Part shown: in pieces, positions 1-11,934 of the stretch
Layout: each line of letters starts with the position of its first letter
Numbering within the stretch: the stretch's first letter is position 1
Source: Sparassis latifolia
Taxonomy: Eukaryota > Basidiomycota > Agaricomycetes > Polyporales > Sparassidaceae
DNA: 64,000 nt
Assembly (NCBI GenBank): GCA_018466975.1
Contig: CM031554.1
Span: 868,001 to 932,000, forward strand
Direction of reading: 5' to 3'
Notes under the pieces: generated by a model
Database searches by the model: none
Seen by the model: only the letters and a program-made list of their open reading frames with translations
What the model was told of the DNA's origin: nothing
Position numbers and translations under genes: made by a program

Positions 1-471
1 CGCTGCTGCCCACGATCATTGCAGGGCTGCAAACATACTTTGACCGTGCGCTCGGTGCGAATCTGCTCTACCGCTTCGAGCGGCCGCAGTACGCGGACAT
101 CCGCAAACAATACGTGACTGGCCCGACGGTGCAGGTAGGTCAGGAGAAGGAGATGAGCTCGATTTACGGCGCCGAGCACCTGCTGCGCATGTTGGGTGTG
201 TCTGCGTTGTTTCTCATGTCCCGTCGCATGAACTAACGACGTGGCGTGTTCAGTGAGCCTGCCGCAGATGGTCGCGAGCTCGACGATGGATGCAGAGTCG
301 GTGGGCCTCGTTCGGGACTACGTGAACGAACTGATGGTGTAAGTGCCGCTGCGGGATCTCTGTGCACTCCGCTGACCCGCGCACAGGTACATGGTGAAAG
401 AGCAGCACCGTATATTTATCCGAGAGTACGACTCTGCGAGCTTAGCGTACCAGAATATTTCGCGTTCTTGA
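1..471 (+). CDS. EAF3: EAF3/MRG15-family chromatin protein, 3' end (partial, runs off the left edge)
   Basis: This is the C-terminal part of an MRG domain, the module that anchors Eaf3/MRG15 in NuA4 histone acetyltransferase and Rpd3S deacetylase complexes. Visible landmarks are LPTIIAGLQTYFD, ANLLYRFERPQY, the block around EKEMSSIYGAEHLLRML, and the final SLAYQNISRS before the TGA at 469-471. Three exons read cleanly: up to 195, 254-338 and 387-471, with consensus GT-AG introns. The chromodomain expected at the N-terminus lies outside the window. The gene appears functional here. A second copy of exactly this 3' portion lies at 11935-12420. Family identity is confident; assignment to the single-copy orthologue is inferred. 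Confidence 0.85.
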
Positions 472-537
472 GCTGTGACCGTCGTGACTGTGATTCATTC
501 TTCTGTGACTGTACGTGACTGAAATGACGTCACGCGT
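4..537 (+). repeat. Left direct repeat: EAF3 3' end plus downstream DNA
   Basis: This stretch is repeated, with scattered differences, at 11935-12486 in the same orientation. It covers the EAF3 3' exons, both introns, the run of GTGACTG motifs after the stop and a TGACGTCA palindrome at 525-532. Similarity stops just after CACGCGT at 537. The repeat may begin right at the window edge, because bases 1-3 already differ from the other copy. Confidence 0.85.
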
Positions 538-1339
538 GGTATATGACATGAAGAAGCACGTATCAACATATCACTTCAATAATGGAAAATCGCCCTTCTG
601 TCATGATTACAACTGGTGCCAGACTTTACTATGAATGCTTCAGACTGGTGATTGATATGGAGCAAATTTCGAAGTAATAAAACTATCCAGACACCTAAAA
701 GAAAAATTACCCATCTGGTTCCACATAGGAGCAAAAGATCAAGTCAAATATCTCAACAATGCCCCATCCAGTAAATGCTTCTGATCCAAGCATACCATAA
801 CTTCTGTTGGTCATCTAATCTGCCTAACACAGTGTGAAAGACTATGAGACCTAAACCCCCCTCATACCTTTCAAAACAAATGTAAATGCAATCCCTGACC
901 ACGATGAAAAACACCACCTAAACCCAAATGCATGCTGCACAGTGGCCAACCGCATTCTTACCCAACTACTTCCCAAATGAGACCCATAAGATAACTGCTA
1001 GTCGCGCGATAGTGGTTAACTGTATATGTATAGTAGAAGATAAACTACTCACGCAGATCGGACGGCCAAGCCTTCGTCTGTTGAAGCAAAATAAGAAGAC
1101 TATGGTCAACTTGCACACGTTTGACACCGATCCAGATCAGAAAGGACAGAAGAATGGGCGTCGAAGCTATTGCCCTCTGAATCAAACAGCTGCAAACAAA
1201 GCTCGGAAACGAAACTTTATCTGGAATCTGAACGTCACGGTCACGTGAACCTGCAGAATATTTTCACAGATCTGTCGACACTGAAAATGCATCAGCATGA
1301 TAGATCAGTGAGCGCTCGGGGGTGGGCCTCCTTGGGCTG
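538..1339. other. Intergenic, no gene recognised
   Basis: AT-richer sequence downstream of EAF3. Short open frames are present but none has recognisable family features or a convincing exon structure. This is the left margin of the 11.4-kb block between the two EAF3 repeats. Confidence 0.6.
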
Positions 1340-2890
1340 CTCCTGCCAGTGGTCGCACGCCGGAAATTCGAATGGGCAGGTGCGCCGAGTCTCCACTCAA
1401 GACATGATCTTTCTGCGTTTCGCAGCGGCAGAGAACCTGCCGTTTACCGGGTTCACCAGAGACAGCGACGAAACAACGATTCGTTCAATCTCTTGCGTCA
1501 GACCACTACCATTCGCATCGCTCATGTTGTCCGTCCACGCCGCCCCGGCCCTGAACGCGCTGTCGTCGCAGTCCTCGTGGACTGCGATACCCTTCTCTGT
1601 CACGCCCTCATTGTCGGTCTCATTCATGCGGGCATGGTTCCCTTCCCTATGTTCCCGAAAAAATTTCCGCGCGCTATTGCCAACATGCTCACGCATTCCG
1701 CGATCTCGCTGACGCCACCCTCGACCTCCTCGATTCATCCTACCCTTTCGAGATTACCGCTGTTCCTGCGCTCTCCGACACCTTTGCTCCGTTCGCTTCC
1801 CTGGACCACCCGCTTCCCGCACTTACCTCCTACCCGGCACCGAACACCCTCCGAGGTTGTCTTCTATGTCGATAATGGTCAGAAATTGGCGTAAGATCGG
1901 TTTCTTCGGTGGCAGAGATGATCTGTGTGGTTGAGAATTCTGTCAGCTCGGGGATCTCCACTCTTCCGGGTCCACAGGTTTCCCGAAGCCCATACCACAC
2001 CCGGACCACCATCCTTCAGTCGTGCTCCATGTCCATACTCGTCGAATCGCGCCAGCGCGGTCTCCGTTGGGCTGCTATGGCTCCCTCTCCATTTCACACG
2101 ATAAGTATAATCGTCCAGCTCTATGCACCCCTCGTCTCCGGGCAGCCTTCCACTCTCTTCAGCCCCTGCTAACGCGAGTTCCGCCCTCCCATCACCCTTA
2201 CTCCGCAGAACACAATCAACGCGGCTCGCAGAACGAACGCGACCGCCATTCCCACTGCCCCGATCTTGCTCGAGGTACGGCCATAATATTTTCGGTGGCA
2301 TACTGCTCACTCTCTCCTCTTCATCCCAGCTCTGGGCACATAATTAAGAAGATATCAAATTCCTTGCCTTGCTGCAGGCCTGGTGCGTCCCCTTTCTTAC
2401 ACTCTTGGGTGATGTGCTTCATCTGAATTTATCAGATGTTCTCCGGGGGACCACTCTCCGCCTTCAGTGGCGACAAGCTCACCGCCGCAGGAGTCCATCT
2501 CTATGCTGTTTACGGCGGCACCGAATTTTTGTGCAGTCGACGCCACCTTCGACGTCGACGATGACATACTAACTTGAAGGCTACAGGAAGAACACGCTCC
2601 GACTGGCAGTGGAGACAGTCTGGCACATGGCTCCCCCTTCCTTCCTTCCGTGCGTTCCATGGCTTACCGAGTATGTGCTTCGCAGGCCGCAGGTGAAGCA
2701 GGCGAACGAGTGCGTGCCTGCGTACGGCTTAATTGGCGTGATCGAGAAGGAGATGGTACTCCTCGCGGATCCCGCGCGTCCGATCATGCGCACCGCTGAG
2801 GGTACCCTGCTTCGGAAAGCGACCCTGAGCGTGTACGAGAAAGACATCGACAAGCTGTGGCTAGCCGCCGCCAGCGTTCCCCGTCTTTGA
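1340..2890 (+). pseudogene. Relic of an NRPS-like adenylate-forming reductase (adenylation domain only)
   Basis: Pieces of a basidiomycete adenylate-forming (AMP-binding) enzyme appear in order but in shifting frames. Around 1500-1640 there is a stretch resembling the family's N-terminal region (RIAHVVRPRRPGPERAVVAV, then ALIVGLIHAGMVPFPM). The A3 core motif SSGSTGFPKPIP reads near 1960-1995. The next conserved segment, ESRQRGLRWAAMA and QLYAPLVSGQP, continues to about 2150 in a different frame. The C-terminal motif ADPARPIMRTAEGTLLRKATL, with YEKDI and a TGA, lies near 2760-2890. No carrier-protein or reductase domain follows. Frameshifts and the missing C-terminal domains make this a dead gene. 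The family is clear, the substrate unknowable. Confidence 0.7.
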
Positions 2891-3532
2891 ACAGATACAC
2901 TTCTCCGATGAATTGTGCAGGTATGCCATGGTTGGCGCCAACCTGTAGGATTCAGGACATTCGTTGTTCCTCGCGCGTGCCCTAGGTTAGTGTAGTATTG
3001 GCATGGATGAGTGTTTCCGAGATGTCTTGTGCCAATCCATTGTACTATTTGAGTGCCAGAGTCCGGATATTTCAATGGTGTTACTGGACCCCGCTTGAGG
3101 TCATGTACCTACTCAGATACTCGATCGTGTGCAGACGCCCGGCCAGAGGTACACACTGCGGCTGCTAGTGATCTATGGTAGGATAAGCATATTGAATGCC
3201 TCTCTAATAGATCGGCCCAAGATCAGCCGCCTTCCAACACCCACGGTTCATCTCAGTGAATATTCTTTCCCCCGCAAATCGCTGAGCCTGCCTTGCGCAA
3301 CTGTATTGGTATTAAAGCTGAGAATTGCTAGTAAACGGAACATTCACTTTGTACATTCCAGCAACAATTCAGGAAGTAGCCTACTTTACATGGAGCGCAA
3401 TCAACGTATACCTTACTACCTTCACGACAAGATCTGAGATACACAGATATACAATCAAGAGAACACGGAGAAAATCGACATTCGACCACATTCCAATCTC
3501 CCGCCTACACGTCCTTGCATGCGTGGTTATGA

Positions 3533-4200
3533 TTAGACGAGGGACGGGGGCTTCTGATATGTCTCGCCTAGCTCGCTGGAGGAACGGACGACCTTGAGCT
3601 GTGCGACAGAGTTTGTTTCGATGACGGAACCTCCGATGGCGTCGCTGATATTTGTAGTGTGCTGGAAGATTTCGATGGGCTTCTGTGAGGACGTGAGCGT
3701 CCATACACCACAAAACCGAATTGGAAGTGAAGAGTAGTACCCTCGTTTTATGGTCGGTTTGCGCTCCTTCGCCCCTCGTAGGGCCGAGCTCGATAGAATT
3801 GGAGTTATACGCCTGGACTGAAGCCTCCCCGCAGATCCTGAGCTTCCTCGCGTTCAATCTGGAAATATGACATGAGCCTCCATGCTCGTGGCACGATACC
3901 GGATCATAGGAAGAGCCACACACGTCGCCATGAAGGAGTTGGCGTATACTACACATGTCATTAGTCCACGTCAGCGATCGGCGACGGAAGCGCAGACGCA
4001 CGCTTGCTCTGGACCGCTGCCAGTCCCACGAATATGAGATTGTCGCTGAGCAGAACGAACTAGGTACTGCGTAAGCACGTCTCGTAGACGATCCGACCTG
4101 GATTCTCACAGTGAGCAGCGTGGAGACAGAGACCACCCTAGAAGCCAAAGAAAGGGTTAGAATTTTGAAGGCCCTGACACGCGCATAAAATAGGCAGTCA
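3533..4200 (-). pseudogene. Relic of a DUF6534-type fungal membrane protein (C-terminal part)
   Basis: Reading the minus strand and allowing frame changes gives NLIFVGLAAVQSK, then VVYANSFMAT, then SRLNARKL, and finally an open stretch ending ELGETYQKPPSLV and a stop at 3533-3535. The 'NLIF..., YANSFLA, LNAR' succession is a habit of agaricomycete multi-pass DUF6534 proteins, whose function is unknown. Transmembrane segments upstream are not recoverable and the parts lie in different frames, so it is called a pseudogene. An ordinary gene with unusual introns is possible but less likely. Confidence 0.45.
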
Positions 4201-4214
4201 CATAGTGAGTGCAC

Positions 4215-7200
4215 CCGTGTTGACGACGTATGTAATCAACGATCGGATAATGTGGTCCGTTCTAGGAACCATTGAGCAACTCTCTCAGATGATATGATAG
4301 GGGGAACACACCGCTCAAAGCCTGTCCTACTGTGCCATAGGTAGTATATTGATACCGTTGCTACAATCAGATCTACAAGGGCAGAAAGGCTAAGGCCGCA
4401 CGTGACAGTGAACTAAAGAAGAAAGACCGTAAGCATCAAGCGGTCAGATACGATTTGAACTACACACAAGAGGCCCGATACTCGCACGAAATTCGATCCA
4501 GGCTGGAAGAAGATACCTTGAGGCGAAGTACTGCTCTAAGTGACAGTGACATGAATAGGAAGAGGGCGACGCACGAGAGAGAAGCAGTAGCTTGAGCCAT
4601 TCAATTAATAAGAATCAGAATACTCAATGGAAATTTGTCACAAGTACCAAGTCCGAACGCTGCAAGCACTGGCTCAACAAGGGAAATTCTGGCTGAACGA
4701 GATATGACGCACCGACACGAATAAATAGCAGAACTCCCTGTGAATCATAGTTGGAAATAATTCGGCACGCAAAGATAAAAGCGTACGGGGACAACAGTAA
4801 CCAACTTAAATCGTCGGCTCACTGTGATCTTGAGTCAATGAAAGGGAGACGATGGTCTCGAGGAACACAGCTCTCACAGATCCAGATACGGCGTATAAAG
4901 AATCTGGTTGAGTCATCAGTACAAGTATTTCAGTAGCAGCAGGAAACGCACGTCTGTACTACAGCCGCTATAAGCACCTACATCGACAGGGTCTGAATTT
5001 TCTAGTATCGACAACAACCGCGAACATACAGATAGCATGACCGTAACCTGCAGATGTGTAAATCAGACGTGGATTGACAGGGGATCCACCACACTTACAC
5101 CAGCACTCCTGGCGTGTCGAGGCTTTAGGTGAGTGGTAGAGGGATATGTTTAAAATTATTAGGACTTGCCATATAATATGCGCGACAGCGGGCAGGTCCC
5201 CAAAGTCGACAATGGTGTACTCAGTAATCATCTTCACACACATGCCAGTGTGGATAGTTTCCAGCCCCCTGGTAGAATTCAAATTCATCGTGCCAATACC
5301 AGTTTAGTTTGTGGAAGATATCTCTCACCAAACAAGTAAAACTGTACTACGGATCCACAAAGAGTCATTGGCGAAATTCAGCCAATAAAAGTACACTTGT
5401 GCAGTTGCGACCCCGTATAGACTGAGGTCAAATTCACCGTTAGTCTTGCACCAGCAAGAAAGCCGTTACGTACAAGACAGCGATGACCACCGTCACTAGA
5501 AGTCCTTCCAGCATTTCTTCGGTGATAGTGGCCATGCGGGACACTGAAACGACAACGGTAGTAAAAAAACTTGAGTGAATCTGGGTTGTGTGTAACAACC
5601 ACAAGACAGGGTCACCGAATTTAAAGCTACTCAGAACCGCTCATCTTTTCATAATGATAGAACCTGTCCATACAGCAAGAGGTGTGACTCATCAAGGTGC
5701 TTTTCTCACACAAACGCTCGTGGATGTCGCACGAAGGCAGTTATCAACCTCCGCCGATACTTCATCTCCCGATCAACTTGATGCAGGAGAAATCATGTCG
5801 CTGAGAATACGCAGACGGATTGACTTCGAAATAGGCACCATCAGACTGGGGAACTGTGGTACCACAAGAAACAACGGTGACACAATCCACTGTAATGGCA
5901 CCATGCTGTACTAGATTTTACTCTATATGCTAGTCGTCAGGACTGTGACCCGATAAGGCCAAATCGGGCGGTTTTGTGACTCGATAAGCTCCTGGATACC
6001 AATCCTGTTCAAACAGCCAATAATGAATTTGGGTTCAGATGGCAGGAAAGAAGAGTTGGAGGTTGCCTTTGGTAACATGTCAAAGAAGGCTGTTGAGCCG
6101 ACGGTGCGGTTATGTTGGAATTTCTGGGTGTTGAGTGAGCTCGCAAGCTGAAGAGGGTTAGGGTTTGTCGATTGAGTACTTATGCCATGCTTTCATGTTT
6201 GTATTCCTTACGCGATTGCCCCATCCTCACTCGTCCCTTGGGGTCAAACGTGCTCATTCTTGTTTGAAACATCTACTGTGCTACTGGTGATTTCAATAGG
6301 TTATTGACAAACATTGATATGGATATTGCGCACTGTGGTGTATGATCTTGCCAAGAGGGCTCCGGGAATGAAATTCTTTATCACAGGTTGAAAAACCAAA
6401 ATAAGAGTCCACAGGGTACCTCAAGAGGGGGGCGAAATTGGAATTGGGGATACCCTCCTCTTAGCAAGGGGGGTCAAAACTGGTGTATGGGGTCCATTTT
6501 TGGCTGAGCGCCTGCTATCCTCCATCAAACTGTGGTTTTCCATTTCTCTCTTAAAGTTAGTGTACAGACATTACAAGTATGCTAGGACTGTGTTTAATCT
6601 GTACTGTCCATAAAATTCACCTTTTTAGTATGTTCGATCCGAATTTCCCCCAAATTGGCCTCTCGGTGATGTTTGATCGAAAATGTCACCATAAACAACC
6701 CTTTTGGAAAAACATTATATGAAAATTCCCGAAAATGCCCATTTCCCGGACCCTGAAAGTGCCAGCTCAAAGATCGAACCTCTTATAGCATTTGCGGTGG
6801 TCCTTGCCATACTTGTACAGGCTTGGACGTCCTCACCCCTGTCGGCATCGTCGGCATCGGCCTCACCATGCGTGAGAACTAGATACCAAAAAGTGCGTGT
6901 GACAGCCGGGCACGTTCAGAGAGCCTTCGGAATATGCCGAATATCGCACTTCGAGTGAGTTATCATCTACCGAACAGCCCTCCATGGTGATGTGCCTGTA
7001 GCCATATGAGACTTCTGTAGCGAAGGGGGAAGGACTCTCATGTTGTCACAAGGCAGGGTTAGCCAAAAATAAATCTCCGCGCATTGCAAATACACTCTAA
7101 TTTGATTTAGAACTGTCTCTAAACGGGGGCCGTTGGGGCCAATCGGCTGGACGTGACGCAGGTTCAGCAAACCTTCCATGTAATATCACCGCTGAGCGCT

Positions 7201-7913
7201 GAGCGCTGAGCACTCGGATCTCAGATCTCATGTTAGACGTCCGCTAACCGGCATCCTCAGGGTCCAAGTGTCGTCTCAGAGATGTCGACAAGGCGTCTCA
7301 AGTGTGCATGCCTCCGCGTGGTCCTTCCGACTTCCAAGAGTTCGTGTACATACTCGTTTCAAAGTGCTCCCAGAGGCTCGGTAAGCAGGTGCCCGCATTG
7401 TCTCCTTGGATGCCATCAAGACTTCAGAATAAATGTTCGACCTCGGCTGCGTGAGGGACAATATTGTGAAAGTGGAATCATTGCGAGCGTCTTCGGCGGA
7501 TGATCGTACGCATCAACGACAAGAGAATATCAGTACTATCAAACACTCGCGAAATTACAGCGGAGGCACGTCGTAACCTTTCTTGCCTTTCAACAAATTT
7601 CTTCCTCACTCCGGCGGCATGGTGAGGGCCCACGATTCTTCGCGCGATGACGGGTATTCGCAGTGATCATTCGGCTCAGGTATTTAGTCAATAACTCCAT
7701 TTCCTGCAGAAGTGGAGCCTATACATATCTGCGTCGCAGTCTAGACGACACACCAAACTACAGCTGAGAGTTTAACCTACAGATGTGAACAAAAAATTTC
7801 GCTTCTTATGTTTTCTGTTTTCACCGTTTCCTCCTCCCAAGTCCTCGCCGTGCGAGACACAGCACAACATCACGGGGTGTACTCGTAGCAATGAGAATGG
7901 GGAGCATGTTGCC
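4215..7913. other. 3.7 kb without a recognisable gene
   Basis: AT-rich sequence with only short, unconvincing open frames. Two small features are visible: a doubled TTAGGG-like run near 6150-6165 and a GCTGAGC short tandem array near 7190-7212. No tRNA, rRNA or transposase motif was recognised. It probably consists of old, decayed repeat sequence. Confidence 0.5.
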
Positions 7914-9406
7914 CTAGACCTTGACAAGGGGGTTTCTGTTGAGGACAAGCTTCTCCACCAACAGCAGGGCACTCCCCACGAGCAGGGTCACGCCTGTCCA
8001 TATGATCATCGTGTTGTAGTCCCCGTGCGCGCATGTCAGAAGCGCACCAGCGATCGGGGAGCCGACGAGAGCACTGCGCGCACGGTACGATATCAGTACA
8101 TCTTGGACCAGCTCGAAGGTGGGACCAGTACGTACGGAAATGACATGATACTATACGCCATCCCAATCCTCGTGCCAATCTTCTCAATCCGCGAGATCTG
8201 GGCGATGCATGGCACGTTTAGAGAGTTGATAGATCCAGAAAAGAAGCCGTATATCATTGCATAAGCGATGAGGCCCTGGAAGTGCATCTGGGTGAGCCAG
8301 AGCTCGAGCGTGAATAAGCTCGAGGACGATAAGAGGAGGAGCAGGTTGTATCTCCCTGCTATATCTGCAGCTAGGCCCGGGAACACGCGCCCTATTGCGC
8401 TGCCTGCATTCATGATAGAGAGAAGGCTGAAGCCGTGTGCCTGGCTAATACTGGGCCCCTGCATACTGCACGACGCAGAAATAAGGGACAAATAGACCTG
8501 TCAATGTCATTATCGGGGACATCAGATATGGAATAAGTGGAGCACGAGAAACGTACCAAAACACGACATTCCAGCACTTGCACAGAAGAGCATGAATTTG
8601 GAGTTGTGTAGGGACGAGAGGTCGATCCACCGTCCTGATTTTCGACGTGGCAAACGGCTTGACACCGTGAGGGTGGTAAAGATGCCACAAGCGAGGCAGA
8701 GAGTCCAGATATATGCACGGACCAGCCAAACTAGTTTCGTTGAAGAGACGTTGTAGCATCGCGGGGAAAACAATACCCCCTGAAATTAATGAGATGGATG
8801 TGCAGTGGGTTGCATAACGATGCTCACCAACGCTAGATTCCGACACGACGATGCCGACCGCGGTAGCCCTCCATTTTACGAAATGAGTCGAAACAGCAGG
8901 ATAGAAACTGCCATGTAAAATGAATGTTTACAATCAAGGATAACGGAACGCTTCAAAAAGTAACTAACACACATGAAACCACTTCCTATACCAAAGGTGA
9001 TCCCTCGCGCAAGAATGAACTGGTAATAGCGCGAGGCGAGGGAGGCCATCATGATACTGAACATGTATACCACAGTTCCGAGCACGAGCAGAATTGTCGG
9101 TCCATAGGCATCGAAAAGCCTTTCCAATTATTCCTCCCTACTCGTACCACGAGGTGAGATGCTAACGCAATGAAGAAGGTTAACGACGTACAGAGAAGAA
9201 GAACACCCAGAGTTGGAGCGAGCTGATCCATGATATATCAGACGGAGAGTAATTTGAGAGCTGATCTTCTAAGTACCATAGCTGGAAGCGGCCAAAGGCA
9301 TTTATCTGGCCGAATGTCGAGGCTCAAGCTGGGCTTCGAGAATGGAGTCAGAGACCGACTCGACCATCGGAGTGGATGCTGTCTCCAGTTTTTCAGCTTC
9401 AGGCAT
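7914..9406 (-). pseudogene. MFS monocarboxylate-transporter-like gene, damaged
   Basis: Most of a monocarboxylate-type major facilitator can be assembled. The start is MPEAEKLETAS at 9406. It is followed by FGRFQLWYLEDQLSNYSPSD and ISWISSLQLWVFFFS, DAYGPTILLVLGTVVYMFS, FYPAVSTHFVKWRATAVG with IVVSESSVG, GRVFPGLAADIAGRYN, and the last helices VGSPIAGALLTCAHGDYNT to LVLNRNPLVKV and a stop at 7914-7916. Introns are plausible between these blocks. Two defects argue against function. The first transmembrane segment, normally the DGG.RAW region, is absent between the N-terminal tail and FGQINAFG. A 1-nt frame shift also lies near 8735, between FPAMLQRLF and WLVRAYIWTL. The substrate is not inferable. 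Confidence 0.72.
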
Positions 9407-10339
9407 GGCGGACGAGAGGGAGATGAGCGAGCGGTAAGGGGGAAATTGTAGTGCTGCCGGCAGGTAAAGGACTTCGAGGCGTGGGATGGGACTGACCAAC
9501 AACGAGAGTGAGCAGAGTACAGTGGCATGGAGGTGGCGTGTTGGGCCACGAGCTGTTCGGTCCTTGTCCTTAGCCAGGCTTCCTCCTTCCAATCCTGGTC
9601 AGTACTCCCGTTCGTTCAAGATATGATCGAGGTGATCCCCCGATCAGTTCTGCCTTTGCGACAGGATGCTCCAGGCCGGAGCACTCTCTTTCATAGATTG
9701 AATGGACGGGGGGGAGCATCCGTGCGCCCTTACTGAGTTCGACAGCGCATCCGGGAGACCGCTGGTAAACACTGACAGGTGAGCGTCTTCGAGTTTTTTC
9801 AGAGCTATCACGAAATTACCAAAAGCAGTGCGTGTTTCTGTGTTAGCCGGGTTTATGAATAGACTAGTCCCAATTGCAATACAGAAGTTCATGAGAAGAT
9901 TCTTACCTTACCGCCGGGTTTCAAATTGGCCTGGCGCTGGCCCGAGATCCATCACATAGACGTGGAAGTTCGCGGAAGGCCGTATTAAATAGAAGGTTAC
10001 TCCGAGCCTTGGGTACTAATTATAGTGAGCGCTGAGATGTACATGCCGTAGGTGCGTGACCGGGTGCTTGGCCATTGCAGGTCCGTGTTAGTCTCCCGTA
10101 GCTACATTATAATCCTTATTGAGTAAGGGGAGTGGAGGACGGATTACTTACAAAGGTCTGATCGTAGTACACGATTTCGCCTTGAAGATGCCGAATCTGG
10201 AATAGTACTGAGGAAAGCATTTTGCTCGTTCATCGCCAACGTTCTCTTTAACTACAATGGAAAAATTGCGAGATGCACATAAAAAGGCGCTCTAAGCGTT
10301 GAAGAGCGCTACGGCGGCTGGTTCTCACTTAGGCTGTGA
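9407..10339. other. Intergenic, no gene recognised
   Basis: No coding stretch with family features was found. At its right end, 10305-10339 is an exact 35-nt copy of 10532-10566, placed at the boundary of the repeated ICMT block. Confidence 0.5.
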
Positions 10340-10587
10340 TAATGGCTCGCTTCTTGTACCTTTCTGTGGTGAAACTTGATAGTGGACGTGCCTTCTGTGT
10401 CAAGTGTTAATGGGTCGCCTCATGGCCAACATAACGTGTGGGACTCCTTTCCGATAAGGATATCAACTTCATTCAAGCAAAATGCAAGGCAATAGAAGAC
10501 GGTGCGTCCTATAGAACGATCCTGCGTAAGCAGCGCTACGGCGGCTGGTTCTCACTTAGGCTGTGAACACCACAGTGGTACTGCAGT

Positions 10588-10815
10588 TCACATGTCGAGA
10601 AGACAGCCGGCATACAACGCACTCCGAAGCCGCTGACATTTACCCCTGCTAAACTCTCCATCGAATTGTATCGAGCGCATGCCGGGTTTGCCGTTTTCGC
10701 TTCCATAGTCACATCGATGTTCTTCTATTGACTGCGAATAGGTTCCTTCGGCCAACAAAGATCCGGTGGAATATGCTTCTTGAAGATATGAGTCTGGGTA
10801 TCTCCACTTTCCCAT
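10588..10815 (-). other. Small divergent ORF (75 codons) conserved between repeat blocks
   Basis: A short open frame beginning MGKWRYPDSYLQEA runs away from the ICMT gene. The homologous frame in copy A (57086-57364, plus strand) is open for 92 codons with many conservative differences. In copy B it stops after eight codons, at MGKWRYAG. No family was recognised and it has no obvious membrane or signal segment. It may be only duplicated noncoding DNA. Confidence 0.25.
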
Positions 10816-10896
10816 GTCTCCTTCGTTCCCAACAGGGCGACGGCTAGAAAGCTAGAAAAGGCTTGCGTATATAAACCGTGAGCAGGTCAGTGTAAC

Positions 10897-11691
10897 ATGC
10901 CAGTCGATATGTTCCTAACTTCTGTCCCCCTTCTCAGCACTCCTCTTTTGAAGATACCCTTGTTAGCATCTAATGCAGTCTTCATGTTCATTGGCACGAC
11001 CTCACCCAATCCGCCTCCTAAACCCTCGGAACTGTCAAAATATGACAGACCAGATAGTATATCGCGCGGGGATTTCAATGCCTTGATCCACATTATAAAG
11101 GTATTCCTTCTACGATCTGTCTCTCGCAATATTTGACGTGGATTGTCGAAGTCCATGGCGGTCATTACAGCAGTGGCTGAGATCGCTGTTATTCTCGCCC
11201 AGGAATATCCTTCTCTCTCTGGGCATATATCCCTCCTTCTCCTGTCGCCTAGCAGCGGCTTGCGTCTCACGAAAACATTTGTCGCAAGCTGGGCGTTCAT
11301 AGGCATGGGCGGTGTCGTCCGCTGGTGGTGCTATCGCACACTCGGACGGTTCTTCACATACGAGCTCTCTATGACGAAGGAGCACCGACTTGTTACTGTT
11401 GGGCCATATTCCATCGTCCGGCACCCGAGTTACACTGGCTTGATCATGCAGGCGATTGGCGCAGTCTCGTGGTCTCTCGACTCTGGTTCGTGGTGGTCGA
11501 ATTTAGGCAGATTCAATGCGATCGCGCGGAATTTCTGCGTGGTCCTGTGGGTGAGCATCTGGATCATCGTTCCTGCACTAGCAGTGAGCAGGCTGTCGAA
11601 GGAAGACAGGACCCTGAAGAAGGAGTTCGGTGACCAGTGGGAGAAGTGGTCGAGGGTCACTCCGTACAAACTCATCCCGTTCGTGTATTAA
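10897..11691 (+). CDS. Isoprenylcysteine O-methyltransferase family (ICMT/STE14-like), copy C, intact
   Basis: A membrane methyltransferase of the family that methylates the C-terminal prenylcysteine of CAAX proteins in the ER. Exon 1 encodes MPVDMFLTSVPLLS through LIHIIK, with a hydrophobic helix. An intron of about 50 nt (GTATTCC...GAAG) joins it to SMAVITAVAEIAV in exon 2, giving about 245 residues, the usual size. The conserved core is visible: GRFFTYEL, then HRLVTVGPYSIVRHPSYTG, the hydrophobic segment after it, and the C-terminal ED..LKKEFGDQWEKWSR block. No frameshift or stop was found. It sits at the end of a pseudogene-rich block, next to a truncated EAF3 copy. Four paralogues in one window suggest an expanded accessory family, so a role beyond canonical STE14 is possible. 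Confidence 0.85.
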
Positions 11692-11934
11692 TTGTAACGG
11701 ACACTTAGACTATTCTTGTTCTTAGTAGTGGCTGCTTATCATGCGTGTACGAGCTGTTAGTCCTTGGAATGTATGCCTCAAACCTTCTAGATCTGTCATT
11801 CGTGACACTTATGTGTGCGTCCAACCACCATCTACTTCCTCCGCAAGATGTGGGAGTTCGACCGTAACGAAGTATGTCGCCGACTCTCTGACTCGATCTC
11901 TCTGTCATGCACCCCGTCCAAGGTGCTGTAATAG

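Larger units (their letters stand above)
10340..11934 (+). repeat. ICMT-bearing repeat block, copy C (plus orientation)
   Basis: The same block, containing an ICMT gene, its divergent upstream region and its 3' flank, recurs inverted at 55870-58000 (copy A) and 60180-62325 (copy B). Relative to A, copy C lacks about 90 nt near 10470. Copy C ends abruptly after TAATAGT at 11935. A and B continue past this point with their own shared sequence, while C switches to the EAF3 tail. Confidence 0.8.

Noticed and set aside
4440..4520. Possible tRNA B-box-like sequence (GATTTGAAC)
   Set aside because: No matching A box, acceptor stem or anticodon arm could be drawn.
6150..6165. Telomere-like TTAGGG sequence
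   Set aside because: Only about two partial units, far below an interstitial telomere array.
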